Counted from the first letter of the stretch, positions 11,856 to 22,761 are shown. The stretch is 64,000 bases of DNA from Phytophthora sp. 'mugwort' (GCA_033558025.1 JAUCEF010000013.1:5139001-5203000), one strand, 5' to 3'. Program-made: numbers and translations. Notes: a model not told the origin generated them from the letters alone.

Positions 11856-12033
11856 CCCGCACCAAAGCACGGTCCTGTCGCGGTACTTTGCCCGGCACGT
11901 AAGTGTTTTCATTGCGTACTTCCTTTTGCATATAACTATTCTACTTTGTATTATTGTACGGTGGCTGTTATGGCTCCTATTCTAAGAAGTGGACTGCTTG
12001 CGAATAAGTGGTGACGTACCCTGCGTCATCTCA
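11439..12033 (+). repeat. 3' LTR of the copia element
   Basis: Direct repeat of 4746-5346. It is preceded by a purine-rich run AAGTGGGAG that fits a polypurine tract. The last 50 bases differ from the left LTR by several substitutions. Confidence 0.85.
11777..11852 (+). repeat. (AG)38 microsatellite within the 3' LTR
   Basis: An uninterrupted AG run of 76 bases, three units shorter than its partner in the 5' LTR. Confidence 0.97.
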
Positions 12034-12059
12034 CTATCGGCCTTTTCGACCTAGTTATC

Positions 12060-12470
12060 CAGCTATTTCCTGTGACCGAGAGGTACGTCGCGCCAACCAC
12101 CTCCAGCGTCGGCAAGACGCCGGACTTCGGGCTCGGCATTGTGAAGGTTTTAGCCGGGGCGCCGCTCGCGCCCCGGCTAAAACCTTCACAATGTCTGAAC
12201 GCCTCAAAAGTCACTGCGCTTAGTCGTCTCGTGCGCGACAACGAAGGTTACGAAGCAACAGAAAGAACAGAGCATTGGGTTCGCGGACCGTGTACTGCGT
12301 GAGGAGGACAACCGCCCCCCGTCTCACTACATGGACCTGCGCTAGGTCCCCAGCACGTCCAACGAGGTAGAGAGACTGTTCTCGCGCGCCGGCCGCGTGT
12401 GGAGCGAGTACCGGCGCGCGATTCATCCAACAACGCTACAGACGCTTCTTTTCTTGAGTACAATCGTAAG
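12060..12470 (+). pseudogene. hAT transposase C-terminal fragment
   Basis: At 12345-12470 the plus strand encodes STSNEVERLFSRAGRVWSEY followed by RRAIHPTTLQTLLFL. This is the hAT dimerisation signature (S-x-x-x-x-E-R-x-F-S and a later L-F-L). Upstream, in shifted frames from about 12070, a possible extension (TSSVGKTPDFGLG) is interrupted by the hairpin at 12137-12193 and a stop at 12344. No N-terminal or catalytic part is present nearby. Confidence 0.75.
12137..12193. repeat. Perfect 25-bp inverted repeat (hairpin)
   Basis: Bases 12137-12161 are the exact reverse complement of 12169-12193, with a 7-base loop. The arms begin CATTGTGAAGGTTTTAGCC. The block sits inside the hAT transposase relic and looks like two abutted terminal inverted repeats or a foldback insertion. 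Confidence 0.9.
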
Positions 12471-12479
12471 GTATGGCCA

Positions 12480-13135
12480 AGTTGGTTGCCGCTGCAATCC
12501 GCCGTGAGGGTCGCAATTTGCGACAACCTGTGGCGTGTGGGATCCCAATAAACAATTGACCAATTATTGATTGGCTTTTTTCTGGCTGACAACAAAATAA
12601 CAATACTATTTTGTGCATCTCTGGCGGTGACTCGTACCAACGCCGACCGATGCTTGGCGCCAATATTACCGAGATATTTGTTTGTCACTAGTGCCTCCAT
12701 ACAGGCGCATCCAGCGACTGACACGTTATTGTAGGTGCAATAGCTGCATACAAAGCTCTTGCATGTCAACGCAAAATCGACACCAAGCAGGCACACTTGA
12801 CGAGACTTTGCCGTGTATCCTGCAGTGCAAGTTGCAGTTATCCCGGGCGAAAGGTGTCGGCGCAGCAGTTTACGTGAAGATGAGCCCTGACCGACCCCGA
12901 TCGCAATAGCGAACAAGTTCGCCAGAGCTGCGACGCGGTCGAGCCTGTCATTCCAGCGTGAGTCCATGCAGTACAAGCCTCTCAACTTAAACTTTGGTCG
13001 CTGGGCGTTCACCTGCTACCTGAAAGCAAACTCCGATAAGAGTACATGTAGAGTATGCGTATGTACTACTTCATGGGGCAGTAACAGCGACAAATAGCAG
13101 ACACTTGGCAGGCTGCAACCTATAGCATGCAAACT
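12480..13135. other. No recognisable gene
   Basis: About 650 bases after the hAT scrap. A long open frame on the minus strand (13012 down to 12248) opens with a non-ATG codon, overlaps the hAT motif on the other strand and has no domain that I recognise. Confidence 0.4.
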
Positions 13136-13139
13136 ACGA

Positions 13140-13735
13140 GGCTATTAACATCGTGACTGGAGCCGTACTGGCGTCCCCACGAGAAGATCCACTCAACGCA
13201 GCACGCACCATCAGTTTGCGGTGTAGGAAGTTGAAGAGCTCACCGAGACAGGGTCGTGCACGATGCTCGCTATACGAGAATCCGGACACGGGGCGGGGGG
13301 TCCTGCGACGGGGAGGTCGCCATCGGCCGACTTCGCTCGTACACCTATTACTCTTCTCTCCATCTCCTCCCACAGAAAGTCCGTGCTGGCACGGTTTTGG
13401 TAGGCACAAGCCCTGCGACCCTCTTGGCTGCGTACTCCTTCGCAATCTTTCCGCCTCGAGGATGCGTCTAGCCTAGTCTACACTCATCTTGCTGCTGTCC
13501 GGCGAGATCTTGGGCCTCGGTTGTGGGGTCCAGAGGAGGTAAGCCCCATGCCCCAACGCCACGAAAGATACTTTTGTTGCGCGTGTGTGGGTCGCGGCTC
13601 GTGACTGCTTCCAGTTTATACCCTGCTGCAGAGGGTCGGGCTGGTACAAAGTGTAGTCGATAAGTCGCACGAGGAGGTCAGCGCCACGAGCACCTCGCAC
13701 CACCGCTGCCATGCGTTGTCTTGCCTGCTAACTAT
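13140..13735 (-). repeat. Possible solo LTR or retroelement fragment
   Basis: Read on the minus strand this GC-rich block has a promoter-like CAGGGTATAAACTGGAAGCAG at about 13605-13625 and no coding motif. Such TATA-bearing blocks resemble the LTRs of oomycete retroelements. No second copy lies in the window, so this is a weak inference. Confidence 0.25.
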
Positions 13736-14660
13736 GGTATACGCTTTCCACCCAATATCAAGCCAAAACGCGGAATCCGACGCTGGCTATTTTTCGTCGT
13801 CGCGAAAACTGTACCCAATCTAGGATGTCCAATTTAAGCTGCATAAAAGAGCGAAATGCAACAGTTGCCTTAACCGGTCATACCGTCAAATGCGAACACA
13901 TATTCAACCAGTTGAATTCACACCTCGACCATGGGGCATGACTGAACTATGCCGTCGGATTGCTTGAGCGAAAAAAATATCGCTACGCCAGAGCCTTGCA
14001 TAATTATAGGAATAATACATACTTCTTGTACATTATACTGTAGCAGAGGCAACGAATTCATCTTGCCTTCCCTCATGACAATGAGGATTGCTTGTTCGCG
14101 GCGAGCACCGCTAATAGTAACAAACGTGAATACGGCTTCTTCGTAGATTGATTGTGGTGCTTATCTTATTTTGAATCTCTTGAGAATAATTCTCTTGAGA
14201 TATATTACATCAGCATGCATAGAAGCACAATTCATGACGCTGTTATTGCCAAGCATCGATGGTCGTCGAACCCGACCCGCCGACATACACATCTCATGGA
14301 GATATTTTCCAATCGTCCTCTCTACGCAAATAAAACATCGATTTTGCACGGCTACAGTACATGTGCAACTTTTGCTCAATAATGGTGCAATACTGCATTG
14401 TCACCTTGCCAACCAACCCCAAAATACTAGAATTTTCGGTCACCAAATACTGTCGCTTCGGTGAGAGGGGTGGGGGAGAATTTGTGGGCTCAGAGTCGTC
14501 CTCGCTCTTTTGCGCCATCAAAACCCGCCATCAATAATATTATACGCGAACGCGCGGGAAAGACAGCGCCACTCTCATGGCATTCGCTGTTTGGGATACC
14601 TTTCGGTGCCTTCCAAAAATATCCAATTTGGCGACGCGCACAGAACTTGACGCGCCCCAA
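13736..14660. other. AT-richer intergenic region, no recognisable gene
   Basis: All open frames are short and none carries a recognisable motif. The right part approaches the promoter of the CCT-domain gene. Confidence 0.5.
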
Positions 14661-14669
14661 CCCCGGCTG

Positions 14670-14687
14670 CCTCATTTCCGCACTTGC
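14670..14687 (+). promoter_or_regulatory. Candidate oomycete initiator (Inr) element
   Basis: CTCATTTCCGCACTTG lies about 75 bases before the ATG of the CCT-domain gene. It resembles the oomycete core-promoter consensus GCTCATTYYNCAWTTT with a few mismatches, at the usual distance from the start codon. Confidence 0.4.
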
Positions 14688-14757
14688 GAGGAGCTTCCGA
14701 CTGCACCGACGTACGTCACCTCCTCTTCCCACAACACCCACCCGCCTGCCTGCAGTC

Positions 14758-16783
14758 ATGAGCACGCGTGTGTTTGTGCGGCTGTACGACGGCGCCACAC
14801 TGCACGAGACCGACGACGAGGTGCTGGAGCTACCGCCGCCGCCCCTTAAGTGGAAGGACGCCATCACCGCCATGGTAGCGGCTGTGGGCAAGCAGGGCGA
14901 ATACGAGGACGGCGTGACGACGCCCAAGGCGCGTCTCTTTCTGCTGCCTACTGAAGTCACAGGCATTGCGGCCGAGGTGCGTCCTGTCCTGTAATCATGG
15001 CTGCTCTCCATGGCTGTATTGGTGATGGGGATCTAACGGTTACGCTTTGGCTGACGTGGCACAACAGCTCAACGCCCGTTCGCTGCGCTTCGGCGTCCGC
15101 GAGAACGACCGCTTTGTGGTTTGTTTGCGGGGAGAAAATTATCAGCAGCCCAGCGAGCGACAGACCGCTTCGGGAACAGAAGTCGCGGTCGCAGCCCCTG
15201 GCGGATCATCGGCAAGACCCATGACGCTGTCCACGCCAAACGCCAGTAATGCCACCTCACAACCCTCTATCTCTCCCTATTCTAATGGGCAAAATACGAC
15301 ACAAGTTAGCAGTATTGCGCCGTCTGAGGTCATGGGGGGACCTCCCAGAGGAGGAATTGGAGGTGTGACTCCCTCGGGAAGTTTGATGTCCAATGGCAAG
15401 AAAGGAAACAAGCGTTACCGCAGTATTTCCGGCAAGATGGCTGCAATCAAGTCTTTAGGCGATAAGGGCCTTATCTCCAACGATGATCGTGGTCATCTGA
15501 AGGATTTGCTGCTGAACAGCGACTCGCCACAGCTACAAGAAGCGCTAGACAAGTACAACAACACGGGCGACTTCCAGGCCGTGAAGGATTTGCTGCTCAA
15601 GGAGATCCAGAATCCGTCTTCAAAGCGCAACACCGGCGAGTGGTTGTCGGAGAGCTTTGTTAATGACATTGCACTCAACTTTAGCACAACGCCAGCGGCT
15701 ACCAAGCCCGAGCCCATACCAGTTCAAAATGTCAATAATATGGGTCGATTTAACACGGCGCCTGCAGCTCTGACCCCGTCAGCGAATACGTACGCGTACC
15801 AGACAAATCAGTCAACGTCGATGACTGCGAAAAGCTATCCGCAAAGCTCTCCCATGGCAATGAACCACTACTCAGGATCCACGAATATGATTACTCCTAC
15901 TGGCGGCAACCTCTTAACTAGTAACGGGTACACTTCTGGAATACCCGTGTCGAATGGCTACCAGCACTCGACGATGATGCCGCAACAGTATCACCAGCCA
16001 CAAGTATCGCCAACGAACAATATGTACGGTGGCACACATCCGCAGATTAATCTACCTCTGCGGGATCGCGCGACGTATATGAAGCGTGGATACGTGTCGT
16101 CACCTGCCCACAACATGATGAGAATGAATTCGCCTACAGTTTCTCCTGCAGCCTCCGCGCAAATGGGTATGCATGGCTACGGAATGCAGCAAGGGTACGC
16201 CATGAACCAAGCGTCTTATCCAGCAAACGTCATCTACGCCGGAGACCAGTCGCAGTACACTATGAATCCGTACATGGCTGGCGGTAACGGCGTTTACAAT
16301 CCATACCAGCAGCAGCCTCAGTATGCTATGAATCGGTACGGCTACGGCAGTGTGCAGCCTGATATGGGCTACAATTTCTACGCTGCAGGGTACGGTTTTG
16401 GCAAGGCTCAGCTTCGTGCTGGACCTGGAGGCAAGTGGACCACTGCTCCACCGATGCCATCATATCCCCCGCCGTGCTCAAAAGAGGAAAAGAAGGAGAA
16501 GATTGCCAAATGGCTGAAGAAACGCGAAAACCGAAACTGGTCCAACAAGCCTTCTTATCCCGTGCGGCACAGCATCGCAAAGAACCGCAAGCGTGGAGAA
16601 GATGGTCGGTTTATTACGAAGGCACGTCTCGCCGAGATGGCAGCAGAAGAAGCAGCGGCAGCAGCGGCATCTGGCAATAGCGACGAACCCCAACAGGCGT
16701 CTCCTCCGTCGTCTACTGCCGGGGGAGCTCCTGTCTCGATTGTTTCTCAAACTTCCATGCCGCAAGCTACACCCGTGCCGTAG
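14758..16783 (+). CDS. CCT-motif protein, two exons
   Basis: Exon 1 is 14758-14976 and exon 2 is 15068-16783; the 91-base intron starts GTGCGT and ends CAACAG and keeps the frame, giving about 644 residues. Exon 1 (73 residues) starts MSTRVFVRLYDGATLHE and may be a small beta-grasp or similar domain. A charged helical segment lies near residues 184-250 (KRYRSISGKMAAIKSLGDKG). The middle is a long Asn/Gln/Tyr/Met-rich low-complexity region. Near residues 545-590 is KIAKWLKKRENRNW then SYPVRHSIAKNRKRGEDGRF, a good match to the CCT motif, which in plants acts in transcriptional regulators and resembles the NF-YA DNA-contact region. A nuclear regulatory role is inferred. The tail is Ala/Ser/Pro-rich. 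Confidence 0.85.
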
Positions 16784-17560
16784 GATTATCGCCGCTATAG
16801 ATTTGTATAGTCGTTGAGGTGTAATCAAAGAGCGTATTCGAGTATGCTGTAGCGTGAAGTGGTGCCAATTATCGAGGTTGATGCATTTAATGCTTAAAAA
16901 TGTGCAACCAGGCCGTGATAAATTTTAGCAATCCGTCGAAAAAATTCTGGCAACCAAATTTCTGCCGCTGATATGTGTTGAACGTCCGCGTTGTCCATGT
17001 ATCCATCCGCGGAGGGAATAATTCACTTCTCGAATTGACTGTGTTCCTGGACTTAACAGTATCAAAGAAGTTTTGCTCGGTGCCGTTGCTCAAGCGGTTT
17101 ATGCGAGCCGAGTGGAAAAGCTTGAAAAATGCTTCACACGTTTTAAAACGATCTTACAAATGGTTCCTTATACTTTCCGTGATTGACCGTCGGACCAGAT
17201 AGGCACAAATGGTCACCTGGATTCCTTCTTTGGACCATTAAGCACAAGGAGGCGGCAAACATCAGTGCCACTAGCATAAACATCGGCAAGTGCTTGGTTA
17301 GTGACATGCAAGTGTAGATCGCAAAATGGGAGAAAGTTTGAACAGAACCTTCACATTTTATTGTACCTTGATTAGTTGAATTCATTGATGCAAATTAAAC
17401 GCGTGCATCAAACCAACCAACACTACTTCGAAGAAACGACGTGTGCTTGTGAAGTACTGTTTAAACGGTATTATATATTTGCTATATACAGGCTGTAAAC
17501 GAGTCTTTTGACGAGGTACGGCACAATACAACTACAGACTCTATCTACACTAGAATTCCC
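16784..17560. other. Intergenic region, no recognisable gene
   Basis: Between the convergent CCT-motif and PH-domain genes; it should contain both 3' UTRs. Open frames are short with no motif on either strand. Confidence 0.5.
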
Positions 17561-18073
17561 TCACAGTGGGAGGACTGCGGGGCTCACCCCAACCGGTACA
17601 ACAGGGTCTGTAGCCGTCTTGTCATGCTTTGTATCAGTCAGCTCGATGAGCTTTTGAAGGTTGTGATACTCGTCCTTGGAGCTGCATACCATTTGACCGT
17701 CCTCCCAGCTGTATCGATTCCAATTTAGTATGGAGACGGCCCACTGGTCTGTGACTTCACGCGTTGTCCCTGCAAAAGTCATCGACACCAATTTGTCTGT
17801 CTCCACCGGCTGTGGGGCACCACGTCGGCGAACTGACGGAATTCGAGATTGAGCGTCGACTCGAAATTGGTTGGGCACCTGGCCGATCTCGTCCAAGGAA
17901 GGAAGAAGGAACACGTCGACCTTGGACCCTGACAAAGCGATAGCTCCCAACAACTCGCCACCCATACGCGAGAAGTACTGCAACACGCCCTCGTCTAGTA
18001 TGCAGTAAACGATACGGACTTCGTCGCCGTCAATCTTAAGCAGGTAACCTTCGACGTTGCCTCCGTAGCTCAT
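17561..18073 (-). CDS. PH-domain protein
   Basis: From ATG 18073 the product has 170 residues and begins MSYGGNVEGYLLKIDGDEVR. This is the first strand pair of a pleckstrin-homology domain (G-Y-L-x-K). A PH-like end, REVTDQWAVSILNW, provides the C-terminal helix Trp, and a polar tail follows. PH domains bind phosphoinositides or proteins at membranes, so a peripheral membrane role is likely. An alternative in-frame ATG at 18157 would add 28 residues; the shorter start is preferred because the PH fold begins directly after it. No enzymatic domain is attached, so the partner is unknown. Confidence 0.7.
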   Translation of the reverse strand: MSYGGNVEGYLLKIDGDEVRIVYCILDEGVLQYFSRMGGELLGAIALSGSKVDVFLLPSLDEIGQVPNQFRVDAQSRIPSVRRRGAPQPVETDKLVSMTFAGTTREVTDQWAVSILNWNRYSWEDGQMVCSSKDEYHNLQKLIELTDTKHDKTATDPVVPVGVSPAVLPL

Positions 18074-18583
18074 GATCTGAGAAGACTTCGAAAAGTTCAA
18101 TGAGGCTGGAATGGGCTGACTCCGTCGCGCAAATACGAGAGTCAATAAACTCTGCATGGCGGCATACAAACCGGCCCTATGGCAGAGTCGGGCAAGAGCA
18201 CCATGAGATGCAAGTGGATGGGGGCAGTGCCATGTGGTTCGAGGACGACAACAGGATTGGGCAGGAAAAGCCAAGATAGGATCAGGCATTGAAGTTGACT
18301 CATCCTGCTGTCACGTTCAGCAGGCTGCTGAACGTGCATGGTGCGGCTCTCTTCACGCATCGGCTGTCATCAAGGTGGTCAACCACTTGAATACACCTGA
18401 ACGAATCGCGTGCCGTAGATGAATCCGGCTCAATTCTTCAGTGCCATTTGAACGACCACTTATAAATCGACCCCGTTACAAGTTTAGTGACTCCTCAGTT
18501 TCTTTCGCTTTGCTGGCAGATCGCAAGAGTCGAAGTTAACGGTGATGCCTCTGTCGAGGGTGATCCGGCAGCGTGACTCGAAC

Positions 18584-19096
18584 ATGTCCGGCGACGGACC
18601 TCCTCCGACTGAGGTGTTGGACGCCATGAGATCGTACGCCGAGGGGCGTCAGGTGCAAGAGATGTTGCATATCCTTCTGACACGGTTGTTGGAGACCCAG
18701 CCGCTCGACCCTTTCGAGTTCCTCATTCAGACGCTTAAAAAAGACGACCAGCTGGACGCGCTGGAGAAGAAGACTGCTTTACGTCGGTTTGACCTGCGGC
18801 GTGAAAAAACGAAGAAGCAGCTGGTACTGCAGCTCTACAAGCATCTGGTGGCACTGCAGCGCACCCAACACAAGGACAAACTCGAGGCGCAGGGGATGCA
18901 TCTCGCGCGCGGGTTTTTGACTTCGCAATTGCGACTCGATGAGACGCGATGCCACATGCAGAAGCTGTTTCCCAGTCACTACCGCGATCTCAACGAGTGG
19001 TTCGTCGCGCACGAACAAGAAGTGCCCGCTGCAATTTCCGCTGAGTACTTCAGCAAGACGTGCATGCAGGTCTTGAGTACGCAGGCCTCAGCGTAA
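18584..19096 (+). CDS. RIIa/DPY-30-like small helical protein
   Basis: ATG 18584 gives 170 residues beginning MSGDGPPPTEVLDAMRSYAE; an upstream in-frame ATG at 18545 would add 13 residues. Residues near 20-55 read EMLHILLTRLLETQPLDPFEFLIQ. The pattern of a helix, then P-x-D-P-x-x-F-L, is typical of RIIa or DPY-30-like dimerisation/docking domains found in ciliary and kinase-anchoring proteins. The remainder is strongly helical and basic (RRFDLRREKTKKQLVLQLYK). A flagellar role would fit a zoosporic organism but is inference. A candidate initiator CTCAGTTTCTTTCG lies about 90 bases upstream. Confidence 0.65.
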   Translation: MSGDGPPPTEVLDAMRSYAEGRQVQEMLHILLTRLLETQPLDPFEFLIQTLKKDDQLDALEKKTALRRFDLRREKTKKQLVLQLYKHLVALQRTQHKDKLEAQGMHLARGFLTSQLRLDETRCHMQKLFPSHYRDLNEWFVAHEQEVPAAISAEYFSKTCMQVLSTQASA

Positions 19097-19188
19097 AGGC
19101 AACAATGAATTTGAGAATGGCTACACTCTAAAAGGATGTGTCTTTTTGTCAAATACTTTTTATTTAAAACGTGCGAATAGACAGACCA

Positions 19189-19849
19189 ATGCGCGGTGAA
19201 CCGCTGGCAAACGCTCCGCGTGGCGTGCGGCCTGCCGACCAAGGGCCGCTGGACTGGCTGTTGCCTTTCATCCCTCCTGTGCTGCGCGTGAACCGCGAAA
19301 CGCGCGCTGTAATTCGACGCAAGATAGCGCAGTTGCTTTCAAAGGAGACACTGGAGAGCGTCGCGCTTGCCCTCCGACCCCATTTGCGCTCGCTCGCCTT
19401 CTACTCTTTCATGACGGCTGTTTGGATTGGAGGACTGGTCTACATTCACCACAACGTTCCCGAGTTTGCTGTGGCCTATGTCATCCTATCGGGTTTCGTT
19501 GTGCTGGGCTATCACCTTCTGGTCGGAGGAGAGGGACGTATGGGCATCATAAGTGCCTACTCTGTCTTCAATCCCGGCGCCCAAAGAATGTTGGGATCAT
19601 TGTCAGCAGAACAATTTGAGGTAGAGTGGGTTTGATATCGGTAATGCCTGTTTATGGAGGTGGACTGAGATTGTTGTGGACGTGGGTGTTCTTGGCCTGC
19701 AGAATGAGATTCGCCACCGACAACCAGGATACGACAATGCTCCTAGCCCACGGCGACCTGGTGGGGCTGCACAGAATCTTGATCGTTTCGATGAGTTATA
19801 TGACGAGGACGATCCGTATGTTGTACTGCGAGTTTATTTCTTTGCTTGA
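19189..19849 (+). CDS. SAYSvFN-domain membrane protein, two exons
   Basis: Exon 1 is 19189-19620, exon 2 is 19703-19849; the 82-base intron (GTAGAG...CTGCAG) keeps the frame, giving 192 residues. Two hydrophobic helices lie near residues 70-112 (FMTAVWIGGLVYIHH and VAYVILSGFVVLGYHLL). The family hallmark SAYSVFN is at about residues 122-128, followed by LGSLSAEQFE, and the spliced exon continues with NEIRHRQPGY, as expected for the SAYSvFN family (SAYSD1-like). In animals this family is an ER membrane protein linked to handling of stalled translocon substrates; the same role here is inference. The start was chosen because no stop-free ATG lies upstream. Confidence 0.85.
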
Positions 19850-20071
19850 GACTAAAGAAGAAAACTGACAGCGCGGGATGTGCTGCATTTGTGCTGCAGT
19901 GAAATGATGGCGGCAATGAAGCTCTCGCTCCAGAAACACAAGCGGGAGGCTCGCCGAGCTCGACGTACTCGTCGCAGGAAGTGAATGCGGGGATGTTCTT
20001 GAGTTCTCCTTTTACTTTTGCGGTCTCTACACGCAGTACAAGCCTTGGATTTCTTATCGTTTATCAATCTC

Positions 20072-20689
20072 TTAGAACCCCATGGGACAGCGACTAATGC
20101 GCTTCTTTGGGATTCCATTCTCGTCCAGTTCTACCATCTCTGCTAGCTTATCCGGTGAAATAGGAGGGTGGCCAGGTGGAAGCACGATCTCTCCACGAGC
20201 AGCATTGGCCTTCCGGTTTGAATATCTCACCATGCCGTTCAGCACACCAACTGCATAGAAACTAGCGATGTCAGCAAATGGTAACTCTGTGCTAGTAATG
20301 TAGAAAACCTATCTCCAACGGACCTGTAAAGAGTATCGACCCAGTGATCACGGAGGGCGAGAACAGTCGCAGCTCAGTCACCGACGTCAGGTTTCCGTCC
20401 AGCGCTACCATCGCCATGGACACCAGCCCCGACACCGTCAAGGTGCAAATGCCAGACGCAACCATCAACTACATCATGCCGAAGTTTTGAATGTTAGACT
20501 CCGTTCACATATCAGTCGGTAAGTAAAAGCAGAGCGATGTACCAAGGACGCGTCTCCTGCCACGATGGACGTGATGGACGGACTCAGCGGTGACGGCTTC
20601 ACCGAAGGTTCGGCGGCGACGTTGCCATCAATTGGTGGCTTCGCCACTGTTCGTTTTGCAGCACCGCTGGATCCCAGATCGATACCCAT
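20072..20689 (-). CDS. Small membrane protein with two hydrophobic helices, three exons
   Basis: On the minus strand exons are 20689-20543, 20468-20324 and 20250-20072; both introns are GT-AG and the splice keeps the frame, giving 156 residues. The N-terminal 49 residues are polar (MGIDLGSSGAAKRTVAKPP). Exon 2 encodes a hydrophobic stretch LLMVASGICTLTVSGLVSMA and then SVTELRLFSPSVITGSILFT, a second helix running into VGVLNGMVRYSNRKANAARG. The C-terminus is basic. I do not recognise the family. A conserved-looking R-Y-x-N-R-K-A-N-A-A-R-G-E after the second helix resembles small mitochondrial or ER membrane proteins. A longer N-terminus via another exon is possible. Confidence 0.65.
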
Positions 20690-20858
20690 AACTTGTCGTG
20701 CTGTATGTATCCGTGGCGTAAGTTTTGGCCCTACAAATACTGAATAACGCGTGCTGAACTTTCGCTTTCCAGTTTCTGAACTCTGTGACTTAATGCATGT
20801 AGTTTCGAACCTATTCAACAGAATAAGATGGTCCGACCTACAATCGCTCCAGTTACAA

Positions 20859-22761
20859 CTATAACTTCAGTTGCTTCATCAGCGCTAGGATTTCCGCCGC
20901 TACCTCTTCATCCTCCTTCGTCTTCACCGGCACCGCCTTGGCCTTCAACACCCAGATCGCTGACTCCTCGGTCCGTTTCATCTTCATGTAGGTCTATCAC
21001 GAGAGCGGCACAGTACAGTATTACAGTCAGAGGAGGTAGTCCAGACAGCAGAAGCAGCCTTGCAAATGCAGTACCTGGGCAAGCAGAAACACGTTTTTCT
21101 TCCAGAATCCGGGGCTGATGTTTTCTGAGCAAGTAATACGCAGCTTTTAGTGAGTTTTTGAGCCAAGACACTGCTGACAAGAGATATTTATGTTTACCTG
21201 CCGCCAGGAAGTGCTGAATGGCTTCCTCATACGTAGCAGTAGGTGGGGCGCCAAAGAGTGCAGCTGCAGCACGCTTCTCGATCCAAGTCATGTCGGCAAA
21301 GGCCAGACACCACTGCCCAAGGATGTTGTGAGAGGTGGCGTCAGTCGGGTCCAGCTCGATGGCTCGTTGAATGTGATCCTACAGAAAAGAGCAAATTAGC
21401 TAGTTCGGTGGGGCGACTTTGATTCTGAAGTGAACTGTTATAAAGCATCAATTTCATAGCGCTTACTCGGATGACGTACGCCCCTGCGATTTTGTCTTTG
21501 AGGTCGCGGAAGTTCCCCACCGTGCTAGATACAGAAATGTACACGGATAAGCAAAATGGACGATGAAGTCACTGCTAATCCAGACGTACCTTGTCATGAT
21601 GGCCATCCATTTATTGGACGCAGCCGAGTCGCTGTTCAAAGCGTACGCCTTCTCCGCATCAGCCAACCCTTCAAAGGCCAACGCCTTCTTTTCATCAGGA
21701 CTGCTTTTCTCTTCAACCAGATAATTGCATGCGCGAGCTAAACGCCATAACTATAGCATATAACGAATCCCAGTCAGCCCTTCCAGGTCCTACAAAATGA
21801 TGCATTCCCATCAGCGTCTAGTAACAACTACCCACCATTTCGATGCTCGGAGGATACGTCGGCAACTCTGCTTTTAAATATTCTCGCGTCTGAGCGTGCT
21901 GTCCCTGCTCAAACAAATTATCTGCGCGCTTAATTACCGTCGCGATATCTCCAGGCGCACTGTCCTTTTCTTCGTCATCATCGTTTGCATGATAAGCCGG
22001 GCGCGTTCCACTGCCGTTACTCTCCTTCGGTGCAGATTCACCTGCCTCACAAGGTTACCATCAGCCTATTGCAGAGTCTGTGGCTCGCTGACATGAAAGA
22101 CGTACCACCATGCTGTCGGATAAGGTCGAAGTCGTTCGCATCGTGCGGAAAAACTGCTTTCTCCTCAAGAACTGGGATATCTTGACTACCTCTCGAGAAA
22201 CGATTGAAAAGCTCCATGCTAGCAGCTACAGTTAACAGCGAAACGACATGTCACCAATTCGACCGCGATGCGGAATGCTTTGAGGTGGCCCCACCTGTGA
22301 AGATACCAATGGCGATCCACATAAGTGGCTGAAACATTGGCACTTCCACAAACGAAATTGTTTCATCGTCGCTGTTCCACGTGATCACCAGCGACACAAC
22401 AGTCACTAGCACCATCAGCATGAGGCCGAACATAGCTAGCAGCTGTAGTAGCACGAAGCGGTCAGTCGTTCCTCAATGACCGAAAGAAGCAGTAACGTGC
22501 TCAACTTGCTCCTACCATATTCCTCCCTCGATCTACCGCCAGCAGCTGCTGCTCGCCGCGCTGCGCATTTTCCTCTTCTTCCTCAGACAGCCCCTCATAG
22601 TCCACGTCCTCGCCCTCTTGCGTCTCAGTGACCGCCTGCGCATCGCTCTCTCTGTGGTCGCGCGCTCCACTCGTGGCGTACTTGTAGACGACAACGGCCG
22701 CCGTCGCCGTGCCTGCCACCGCCACCAACGACCAGAGCCATCCGCGATAGTTGGGCGTCAT
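20859..22761 (-). CDS. RMDN-type TPR membrane protein, nine exons
   Basis: Exons on the minus strand are 22761-22516, 22442-22295, 22225-22106, 22041-21836, 21750-21590, 21524-21467, 21378-21198, 21124-21075 and 20993-20859. All eight introns are GT-AG and every junction keeps the frame, giving 434 residues. A membrane helix lies at residues 9-28 (LWSLVAVAGTATAAVVVYKY), a second at 83-104 and a possible third at 118-135. An acidic linker separates the first two. The C-terminal part carries family hallmarks of regulator of microtubule dynamics (RMDN/FAM82) proteins: LWRLARACNYLVEE, NKWMAIMTS, DHIQRAIELDPTDATSHNI, LGQWCLAFADMTWIEKRAAA and the last TPR pair. RMDN3 tethers ER to mitochondria in animals, so a membrane-contact role is inferred. 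Confidence 0.9.

Larger units (their letters stand above)
4746..12033 (+). mobile_element. Ty1/copia LTR retrotransposon, inactive
   Basis: Two direct repeats of about 600 bp flank a gag, protease, integrase, reverse transcriptase, RNase H order, in which integrase precedes RT; this is diagnostic of Ty1/copia. The bases before the left LTR (CTATA) and after the right LTR (CTATC) could be a 5-bp target duplication with one change. Multiple stops and frameshifts disrupt the polyprotein, so the element cannot move on its own. The LTRs are nearly identical except for small indels, so insertion seems fairly recent relative to the gypsy copy. Confidence 0.9.

Noticed and set aside
12248..13012. 254-codon open frame on the minus strand
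   Set aside because: Non-ATG start, no recognisable domain, and it overlaps the hAT C-terminal motif on the plus strand.
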